Program-made: the position numbers and the translations under genes
The notes under the pieces: generated by a model
The model's database searches: none
Told to the model about the DNA's origin: nothing
What the model saw: the letters and a program-made list of their open reading frames with translations, nothing else
Shown here: positions 1 to 5,303 of the stretch, piece by piece
Layout: every line of letters begins with the position of its first letter
How positions within the stretch are numbered: the first letter of the stretch is position 1
Assembly: GCA_002697475.1 (NCBI GenBank)
Contig: NZVW01000047.1
Coordinates: 1 to 8,894, forward strand
Length of the DNA stretch: 8,894 nt
DNA from: Aquimarina sp.
Lineage (GTDB): Bacteria; Bacteroidota; Bacteroidia; Flavobacteriales; Flavobacteriaceae
Direction: 5' to 3'

Positions 1-68
1 GCGTCAAATCCATTTACTACTCTAAATCGCTGAGCTGATGTGATCGGTTTTAATTTTCTTACTGACAT
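1..68 (-). CDS. rplB: 50S ribosomal protein L2, N-terminal fragment (cut by window edge)
   Basis: The minus strand from the ATG at 68-66 reads MSVRKLKPITSAQRFRVVNG followed by FD, the conserved L2 N-terminus (KLKPITxxQRFRVV). L2 is a primary 23S rRNA binder needed for subunit association and peptidyl-transferase activity. Only 22 codons and two bases are visible; the rest lies left of the window, so this is a window truncation and not a broken gene. It follows rplW by 8 nt, the standard S10-operon order L3-L4-L23-L2. The bases before the ATG contain no Shine-Dalgarno motif. Confidence 0.93.
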   Translation of the reverse strand, partial: MSVRKLKPITSAQRFRVVNGFD

Positions 69-76
69 AAGTCTAA

Positions 77-367
77 TTACATGTTAGCGTATAAATCTAT
101 TGTCTCACCTTCCGCCAGTTGTACAATTGCTTTTTTAACAGCATTTGTTTTACCATGTTGAATACCCGTTTTTGTATAACGAGTTCTTCTTTCTGGACGG
201 ACATTTATAGTACGAACTTTTTCAACAGAAACACCATAAGCAGCTTCCACCGCTTTTTTGATTTCTACCTTGTTCGCCTTCGAGTTCACTACAAAACCGT
301 ATCGGTTGTTAACTTCCGCATCCGCTGTAGCTTTTTCCGTAATAATAGGTTTAATTAAGATATTCAT
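77..367 (-). CDS. rplW: 50S ribosomal protein L23
   Basis: The 96-residue product has the usual bacterial L23 length. It begins with the family signature MNILIKPIITEKAT, continues with a KANKVEIKKAVEAAYGV helix-strand segment around residues 30-46, and has the basic rRNA-binding loop RPERRTRYTKTG at about 57-68, followed by KKAIVQLAEGETIDLY. L23 lies at the exit of the nascent-peptide tunnel and is the docking site for trigger factor and SRP. It sits 7 nt after rplD and 8 nt before rplB, so it is almost certainly cotranscribed with both. No internal anomaly is visible. A plus-strand reading frame across the same bases is a shadow. Confidence 0.97.
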   Translation of the reverse strand: MNILIKPIITEKATADAEVNNRYGFVVNSKANKVEIKKAVEAAYGVSVEKVRTINVRPERRTRYTKTGIQHGKTNAVKKAIVQLAEGETIDLYANM

Positions 368-374
368 CTCGTTT

Positions 375-1004
375 CTATTTACTTAAGTTTTCTTCAATTC
401 CTTCCAAAGAACCTTCAAATAACACGACGCTATTTGCATTCATAATTTTATAAGTGCTTAATTCTGAGTTAGTTACAACTTCAGTGCCTTTTAAATTACG
501 AGACGACAAATATACGTTATTATTTGACTCTCCCAACACTACGAGGGATTTTTTATCTTCCAGTCCTAGTGATTTTAATACCGAAGTAAATTCTTTGGTC
601 TTCGGTGTATCAAAAGAGAGGTCTTCAATCACTACGATGGCTTTGTCATTTGCCTTCATTGTCAAGGCAGATTTACGCGCCAATCGCTTTAGATTTTTGT
701 TCAATTTGAATCGGTAATCTTTCGGACGAGGTCCGAAAATACGCCCACCTCCTTTAAAGATTGGAGACTTGATGCTACCCGCACGTGCGGTACCGGTTCC
801 TTTTTGCTTTTTAATCTTACGGGTAGAACCTGTAATTTCAGCACGCTCCTTCGACTTATGCGTTCCTTGACGTTGGTTTGCCAAGTACTGCTTAACATCG
901 AGATATACAGCGTGGTTGTTAGGCTCAATACCAAACACTTCTTTAGAAAGCTCTACCTTTCTTCCGGTGTCTTTTCCGTTTTTATCTACTACTGCTACCT
1001 TCAT
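375..1004 (-). CDS. rplD: 50S ribosomal protein L4
   Basis: The 209-residue L4 has the normal length. Residues 1-40 form the start of the globular domain. Residues about 41-100 are the long basic loop that reaches into the exit tunnel, with STRKIKKQKGTGTARAG at 60-76 and GGGRIFGPRPKDY at 86-98. The C-terminal part contains VVIEDLSF and the terminal globular fold. L4 is an early 23S assembly protein, and in gammaproteobacteria it also represses its own S10 operon through a leader RNA. That second role is not shown here, but a structured leader lies one gene upstream (1653-1791). The ATG overlaps the rplC stop by one base (TAATG), which favours translational coupling. No macrolide-type loop deletion is apparent. 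Confidence 0.97.
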   Translation of the reverse strand: MKVAVVDKNGKDTGRKVELSKEVFGIEPNNHAVYLDVKQYLANQRQGTHKSKERAEITGSTRKIKKQKGTGTARAGSIKSPIFKGGGRIFGPRPKDYRFKLNKNLKRLARKSALTMKANDKAIVVIEDLSFDTPKTKEFTSVLKSLGLEDKKSLVVLGESNNNVYLSSRNLKGTEVVTNSELSTYKIMNANSVVLFEGSLEGIEENLSK

Positions 1005-1615
1005 TACTTCTGAATTGTTACATAAGCGTTCTTATGACCGGGCACACACCCTTTCACAACAAGTAAGTTCTTTTCAGGAACTACTTTCAACACTCGTAGG
1101 TTTTGAACTTTTACTTTTTCATTCCCCATTTGTCCCGCCATGCGCATTCCTTTGAATACTCGTGCAGGATAGGAAGCCGCACCAATAGAACCCGGTGCTC
1201 TCAAACGATTGTGCTGACCGTGTGTGGCCTGCCCAACACCGCCAAATCCATGGCGCTTTACAACCCCTTGGAAACCTTTTCCTTTGGAAGTACCTGTAAT
1301 ATCTACAAATTCCCCTTCCGCGAAATGATCTACAGTGATGCTATCACCTAATTTGTACTCTTCTTGAAATCCTTGGAATTCTACAACACGACGCTTTGCA
1401 GTAGTGCCCGCTTTCTTAGCGTGGCCCTCAGCCGCTTTATTAGCTGTCTTCTTGTCATCGAAACCAAGTTGAAGTGCTTCATACCCGTCAACCTCTGTGG
1501 TTCTGACTTGGGTAACGACACAGGGACCTGCTTCGATCACGGTACACGGAATGTTCTTTCCGTTCTCGTCAAAGATGCTGGTCATCCCGATCTTTTTTCC
1601 TATTAACCCAGACAT
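1004..1615 (-). CDS. rplC: 50S ribosomal protein L3
   Basis: The 203-residue L3 begins MSGLIGKKIGMTSIFDENGK. The family core lies at about residues 112-145 (GKGFQGVVKRHGF, then THGQHNRLRAPGSIG), and this extension reaches toward the peptidyl-transferase centre. L3 starts 50S assembly. In the segment after GSIG, this protein has AASYPARVFKG where E. coli has QNQTPGKVFKG, so the Gln methylated by PrmB in E. coli aligns with Ser148. The ATG at 1615-1613 is preceded by a purely AT-rich tandem repeat with no Shine-Dalgarno motif. A 176-nt gap with RNA structure separates it from rpsJ, whereas it overlaps rplD by one base, so rplC looks like the first gene of a separately tunable L3-L4-L23-L2 block. 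Confidence 0.97.
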   Translation of the reverse strand: MSGLIGKKIGMTSIFDENGKNIPCTVIEAGPCVVTQVRTTEVDGYEALQLGFDDKKTANKAAEGHAKKAGTTAKRRVVEFQGFQEEYKLGDSITVDHFAEGEFVDITGTSKGKGFQGVVKRHGFGGVGQATHGQHNRLRAPGSIGAASYPARVFKGMRMAGQMGNEKVKVQNLRVLKVVPEKNLLVVKGCVPGHKNAYVTIQK

Positions 1616-1643
1616 AGTTATTAATTATTAGTTATTAATTATT
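1616..1643 (-). repeat. Exact tandem 14-bp AT repeat abutting the rplC start codon
   Basis: On the plus strand, AGTTATTAATTATT occurs twice with no spacer (1616-1629 and 1630-1643), followed by a partial third copy, GTTATT. In the rplC transcript this reads as two copies of AATAATTAATAACT ending directly at the ATG. It takes the place where a Shine-Dalgarno motif would be. Unstructured AU-rich leaders help initiation in Bacteroidota, so an initiation-enhancer role is plausible but inferred. A slippage duplication without function is the alternative. Confidence 0.9.
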
Positions 1644-1652
1644 GTTATTCTG

Positions 1653-1791
1653 CTTCCGAAAGTTCTTCTGTGATCCTTTCAGAAAAAAACAGGGCCAAAA
1701 TAAATTCAGCCCTGAATTTTATTTTGTTTCCGTTTTTCCTTCGCTCGCAGCTCCGGACATGTATACTCGACTTCCGTCAAGCGTATTATAC
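1653..1791 (-). ncRNA. Candidate structured mRNA leader between rpsJ and rplC
   Basis: Read as RNA on the minus strand, the gap after the rpsJ stop can form three compatible hairpins. The first is 1761-1765 paired with 1787-1791, then 1766-1771 paired with 1776-1781, capped by a GGAA (GNRA) tetraloop at 1772-1775, with a 5-nt bulge at 1782-1786. The second is 1712-1726 paired with 1696-1709, with one bulged base. The third is 1676-1685 paired with 1653-1662, 10 bp including two G-U pairs. A competing hairpin with a U-tract is given separately. The position upstream of rplC-rplD suggests ribosomal-protein autoregulation, with L3 or L4 as possible ligands, but that is inference. No leader family was identified by eye. 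Confidence 0.5.
1683..1714 (-). terminator. Terminator-like hairpin with U7, possible attenuator upstream of rplC
   Basis: On the minus strand CAGGGC (1714-1709) pairs with GCCCTG (1695-1690), a 6-bp stem with four G-C pairs at its centre and a 13-nt loop, directly followed by seven Ts (1689-1683). This is the layout of an intrinsic terminator. Complete termination here would shut off rplC and the essential genes behind it, so partial or regulated termination is more likely. Its loop contains the right arm of the 1696-1726 hairpin, so the two folds exclude each other, as in an attenuator. The stem is short, so termination strength is uncertain. Confidence 0.45.
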
Positions 1792-2097
1792 TTATACTTT
1801 GATCTCTACTTCAACCCCACTTGGCAACTCCAATTTCATGAGTGCGTCAATGGTTTTAGAGGAAGAGCTGTAAATATCCAACAAGCGCTTGTACGAGCTC
1901 AATTGGAATTGTTCTCTACTCTTCTTGTTTACGTGTGGCGAACGCAACACGGTAAAGATCTTCTTATGGGTAGGTAGTGGGATAGGCCCTGTTACTACCG
2001 CCCCTGTACTTTTTACGGTCTTAACGATTTTTTCAGCAGATTTGTCTACTAAATTATGATCGTAAGATTTTAATTTAATTCTGATTTTTTGACTCAT
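1792..2097 (-). CDS. rpsJ: 30S ribosomal protein S10 / NusE
   Basis: The 101-residue product matches S10 in length and signatures: MSQKIRIKLKSYDHNLVD at the start, GPIPLPTHKKIFTVLRSPHV near residues 37-56, and the C-terminal hallmark LMKLELPSGVEVEIKV. S10 is a 30S head protein, and as NusE it also takes part in Nus antitermination complexes and couples transcription to translation. The ATG is 10 nt after the fusA stop, with no tuf gene between, the arrangement seen in Bacteroidota. The first leader hairpin begins at the base immediately after its TAA stop. Confidence 0.97.
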   Translation of the reverse strand: MSQKIRIKLKSYDHNLVDKSAEKIVKTVKSTGAVVTGPIPLPTHKKIFTVLRSPHVNKKSREQFQLSSYKRLLDIYSSSSKTIDALMKLELPSGVEVEIKV

Positions 2098-2107
2098 TGC
2101 TGAAATA

Positions 2108-4240
2108 TTAAACGTTAGCAGTTCCTTTTGCCGCAGCGATCACTTCTTCTGAAATATTAGAAGGCGTTTCGGCATAGTGTGAAAATTCCATGGTAGATGT
2201 GGCACGTCCTGAAGAAAGCGTACGCAAGGTTGTTACGTATCCAAACATCTCAGATAGTGGCACATCTGCTTTCACCACTTTGGCTCCAGCACGGTCACCC
2301 ATGTTATTTACCTGTCCGCGACGACGGTTCAAGTCACCTACAATGTCACCCATATTTTCTTCGGGAGTGATTACTTCCAACTTCATGATAGGCTCCATGA
2401 TAACTGCCTTTGCAGCTTTCGCAGCGTTTTTGAATCCAAGCTTCGCAGCCAATTCGAACGACAACTGATCAGAATCCACATCGTGATAAGAACCATCCGT
2501 CAACGTTACTTTCATCGCTTCTACTTCATATCCTGCCAATGGACCATTTTGCATCGCCATTTTGAATCCTTTTTCAATGGATGGAATAAATTCCTTAGGA
2601 ACGTTACCACCCTTGATTTCAGAAACGAATTCCAATCCGTCTTTTCCTTCTTCAGCAGGTTCGATCGTAAATACGATATCCGCAAATTTACCACGACCAC
2701 CCGACTGCTTCTTGTACACTTCACGATGTTCTGCTCTACGCGTAATCGCTTCTTTGTACTCAACCTGAGGCTGTCCTTGATTCACTTCTACCTTGAACTC
2801 ACGACGCAAACGGTCTACAATGATATCCAAGTGAAGCTCACCCATACCAGAAATAATCGTTTGACCTGAAGCTTCATCGGTACGTACTTGAAAGGTTGGA
2901 TCTTCTTCCGCCAACTTCGCAAGTGCCATCCCTAATTTATCCACATCAGCCTTTGTTTTAGGCTCTACAGCAATACCAATAACCGGATCTGGGAAATCCA
3001 TAGATTCCAGAACGATTGGATGCTTTTCATCGGTTAGCGTATCTCCGGTCTTAATATCTTTAAAACCAACAGCTGCTCCAATGTCCCCAGCTTCAATATA
3101 CTCGATCGCATTTTGCTTATTAGAGTGCATTTGGTAGATACGAGAAATACGTTCTTTCTTACCAGAACGATTGTTCAATACATAAGAACCCGCATCCAAA
3201 CGACCAGAATAGGCACGGAAGAATGCCAAACGACCTACGAAAGGATCGGTAGCAATTTTAAAAGCCAAGGCAGCGAAAGGTGCTGTTACATCTGGCTTTC
3301 TAACTTCTTCTTTTTCAGTATCAGGATTCACACCTACGATACCTTCTTTATCTACCGGTGAAGGCAAATAACGACATACAGCATCTAATAAGAACTGAAC
3401 TCCTTTATTTTTAAAGGCAGATCCACAAACCATTGGGATAATTGCCATATCCATTACAGCAGCACGAAGCGCAGCATGCACTTCTTCCTCAGTAATAGAA
3501 TCTTCATCTTCCATGAATTTTTCAAGAAGATTTTCATCATACCCTGCTACTTCTTCTATCAGTTTAGCTCTATACTGAGCAGCTTCAGCTTTAAGATCCT
3601 CAGGAATATCCACAACATCAAATGTAGCTCCTTGAGTATCTTCATGCCATACAATCGCTCTGTTCTTAACTAAATCAACTATACCTCTAAAATCCGCTTC
3701 ATCACCTATTGGTAAAACAATAGGCACAGCATTAGAACCAAGCATATCTTTTACCTGCTGGCATACAGCTAAGAAGTTAGATCCTTGTCTATCCATCTTA
3801 TTTACAAACCCCATTCTTGGAACTTTGTAATTATCAGCAAGTCTCCAGTTAGTTTCCGACTGAGGCTCTACACCATCAACAGCACTAAATAAGAATACTA
3901 AACCATCTAATACACGTAATGAACGGTTCACCTCAACCGTAAAGTCAACGTGTCCCGGAGTATCAATAATATTAAAATGATAATCTTTAGTTTCTGGTAA
4001 TGGCTGTGCATTTTCCATTGGGAACTTCCAAGTACAAGTTGTAGCAGCAGAAGTAATAGTAATACCTCTTTCCTGCTCTTGCTCCATCCAGTCCATAGTA
4101 GCAGCACCATCGTGCACCTCACCTATTTTATGACTAACTCCTGTATAATATAATATACGCTCTGTAGTCGTAGTTTTCCCTGCATCAATATGCGCAGCGA
4201 TACCTATATTTCTTGTAAATTTTAAATCTCTTTGTGCCAT
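2108..4240 (-). CDS. fusA: Translation elongation factor G (EF-G)
   Basis: This 710-residue GTPase drives ribosomal translocation and, with RRF, ribosome recycling. The G motifs are complete: AHIDAGKTT at 16-24 (P-loop, Lys22), GITIT at 59-63 with the switch I Thr61, DTPGH at 93-97, NKMD at 147-150, and GSAF near 273. Domain II follows from about residue 310. Domain III includes SGMGELHLDIIVDRLRRE near 464-481. Domain IV carries GGRGKFADIVF near 514-524 and the tip loop SYHDVDSDQLSF near 584-595. Domain V ends with the FGYVTTLRTLSSGRA segment. This is the canonical translocase form. It lies 3 nt after rpsG. Leucine and arginine codons change within the gene, mainly TTA and AGA/CGT before roughly residue 285 and mainly TTG and CGT after it. 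Confidence 0.98.
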   Translation of the reverse strand: MAQRDLKFTRNIGIAAHIDAGKTTTTERILYYTGVSHKIGEVHDGAATMDWMEQEQERGITITSAATTCTWKFPMENAQPLPETKDYHFNIIDTPGHVDFTVEVNRSLRVLDGLVFLFSAVDGVEPQSETNWRLADNYKVPRMGFVNKMDRQGSNFLAVCQQVKDMLGSNAVPIVLPIGDEADFRGIVDLVKNRAIVWHEDTQGATFDVVDIPEDLKAEAAQYRAKLIEEVAGYDENLLEKFMEDEDSITEEEVHAALRAAVMDMAIIPMVCGSAFKNKGVQFLLDAVCRYLPSPVDKEGIVGVNPDTEKEEVRKPDVTAPFAALAFKIATDPFVGRLAFFRAYSGRLDAGSYVLNNRSGKKERISRIYQMHSNKQNAIEYIEAGDIGAAVGFKDIKTGDTLTDEKHPIVLESMDFPDPVIGIAVEPKTKADVDKLGMALAKLAEEDPTFQVRTDEASGQTIISGMGELHLDIIVDRLRREFKVEVNQGQPQVEYKEAITRRAEHREVYKKQSGGRGKFADIVFTIEPAEEGKDGLEFVSEIKGGNVPKEFIPSIEKGFKMAMQNGPLAGYEVEAMKVTLTDGSYHDVDSDQLSFELAAKLGFKNAAKAAKAVIMEPIMKLEVITPEENMGDIVGDLNRRRGQVNNMGDRAGAKVVKADVPLSEMFGYVTTLRTLSSGRATSTMEFSHYAETPSNISEEVIAAAKGTANV

Positions 4241-4243
4241 TTT

Positions 4244-4720
4244 TTAAAATCTAAAGTGTGAGAATGCCTTATTTGCTTCGGCCATCTTATGAGTATCAAC
4301 TCTTTTCTTCACTGCCGCCCCTTCTTCCTTCTCTGCAGCAATGATTTCACCAGCCAATTTTTGAGCCATTGACTTCTCATTTCTCTTACGAGCATAAAGA
4401 ATCAACCACTTCATAGCTGTAGATATCTTACGGTCTGGTCGGATAGGGTTAGGAATCTGAAAAGTAGCTCCACCTACTCTTCTACTTCTTACTTCTACGT
4501 GAGGCATCACATTAGATAATGCATCTTTCCATACCTCTAACGCAGTTTTCTCTTCGTTTTGTTTCTTTTCTTCTACGATATCCATTGCATCATAGAAAAT
4601 TTTAAAAGCCACAGATTTCTTACCATCCCACATCATCATGTTTACAAAACGAGTCACTAACTGATCGTTAAAACGTGGATCTGGCAAAATAGGTCTTTTT
4701 TTAGCCTTTCTTTTTCTCAT
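4244..4720 (-). CDS. rpsG: 30S ribosomal protein S7
   Basis: The 158-residue product has the bacterial S7 length and begins MRKRKAKKRPILPDPRFND. The conserved LVTRFVNMMMWDGKKSVA segment lies at about residues 21-38, and VEVRSRRVGGATFQIP at about 75-91. The end, HKMAEANKAFSHFRF, is the usual S7 C-terminus. S7 nucleates assembly of the 30S head and lies by the mRNA exit and E site; in E. coli it represses the str operon. It is 23 nt after rpsL and 3 nt before fusA. The region before the ATG is purine-rich (AAGAAGAAGAC) but has no true Shine-Dalgarno core. Confidence 0.97.
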   Translation of the reverse strand: MRKRKAKKRPILPDPRFNDQLVTRFVNMMMWDGKKSVAFKIFYDAMDIVEEKKQNEEKTALEVWKDALSNVMPHVEVRSRRVGGATFQIPNPIRPDRKISTAMKWLILYARKRNEKSMAQKLAGEIIAAEKEEGAAVKKRVDTHKMAEANKAFSHFRF

Positions 4721-4743
4721 GTCTTCTTCTTAAAAGTTTTTAA

Positions 4744-5118
4744 TTACTTTTTAGGGCGTTTTGCACCGTACTTAGATCTTCTCTGCGTTCTTCCTTGAAC
4801 TCCTGCTGTATCAAGAGCACCACGAACGATGTGATATCTAACTCCCGGTAAATCTTTTACCCTTCCACCTCTAACTAATACTATCGAGTGCTCCTGGAGG
4901 TTATGTCCTTCACCACCGATGTATGCGTTCACTTCTTTACCGTTAGTTAACCTAACACGCGCCACCTTTCTCATTGCTGAGTTAGGTTTCTTAGGCGTAG
5001 TAGTATAAACACGTGTACACACACCGCGTCGTTGCGGGCACGAATCCAAAGCAGCCGATTTACTCTTCTTAGTTATTTTGGCTCTACCTTTTCGTACTAA
5101 TTGTGAAATTGTTGGCAT
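4744..5118 (-). CDS. rpsL: 30S ribosomal protein S12
   Basis: The 124-residue S12 begins MPTISQLVRKGRAKITKKSK. Its decoding-centre segments are intact: CPQRRGVCTRVYTTTPKKPNS at about 27-47 and VRGGRVKDLPGVRYHIVRG at about 82-100. Lys43 and Lys88 are both present, the residues whose substitution gives streptomycin resistance or dependence in E. coli, so this allele looks sensitive at those sites. Asp89 is the position methylthiolated by RimO in E. coli. It is the first gene of the operon, about 50 nt downstream of a strong promoter match, and its ATG follows AAAGCAAATT with no Shine-Dalgarno motif. Confidence 0.98.
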   Translation of the reverse strand: MPTISQLVRKGRAKITKKSKSAALDSCPQRRGVCTRVYTTTPKKPNSAMRKVARVRLTNGKEVNAYIGGEGHNLQEHSIVLVRGGRVKDLPGVRYHIVRGALDTAGVQGRTQRRSKYGAKRPKK

Positions 5119-5172
5119 AATTTGCTTTACACTAAATATTAATTTTTTCTAATACCTCTTTTATGAGGGCTG

Positions 5173-5203
5173 CAAAGGTAGAAATATTTTTCAGCAAATC
5201 AAA
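5173..5203 (-). promoter_or_regulatory. Primary-sigma promoter of the rpsL operon (Bacteroidota type)
   Basis: On the minus strand TTTG (5203-5200) is followed by a 19-nt spacer and TACCTTTG (5180-5173). This matches the Bacteroidota consensus TTTG-N19-21-TAnnTTTG exactly. Transcription should start near 5165-5168, giving a leader of about 50 nt. A small hairpin, CCTC-ATAAAA-GAGG (5168-5155), would then lie at the extreme 5' end. A second TTTG at 5198-5195 is too close to serve as the upstream box. Confidence 0.85.
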
Positions 5204-5214
5204 TCCTAAATCAT

Positions 5215-5222
5215 TAATTTTG
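5215..5222 (+). promoter_or_regulatory. Candidate -7 element for the rightward Omp85-like gene
   Basis: TAATTTTG on the plus strand fits the Bacteroidota TAnnTTTG -7 element. No TTTG is found 19-21 bases upstream, where the sequence is TTTTTCAG around 5187-5194, so the upstream box is poor. Use of this site would give a 5' UTR of about 75 nt before the TTG start. It lies just upstream of the -33 box of the divergent rpsL promoter, so the two polymerases could compete. Confidence 0.4.
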
Positions 5223-5303
5223 AAATAGTTTTAAAATAAGCATCATAACCAACGAAAAAGATCGTTATTACAACCTAAATAAATCTTATAAAGAATTAGT
5301 GCA

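Noticed and set aside
1761..1781. TTGACG and TATACAT on the minus strand resembling sigma-70 -35/-10 boxes upstream of rplC
   Set aside because: The spacer is only about 9 nt, and Bacteroidota promoters use TTTG and TAnnTTTG, which I do not find in this gap.
119..1977. Several plus-strand frames opposite rplW, rplD, rplC and rpsJ, some over 75 codons
   Set aside because: They lie antisense to unmistakable ribosomal protein genes, have no recognisable domains and show biased, low-complexity composition typical of shadow frames.
2483..2869. 128-codon plus-strand frame opposite fusA
   Set aside because: Antisense to highly conserved EF-G domains III-IV; its Phe/Arg/Thr-rich translation looks like a reverse-complement artefact.
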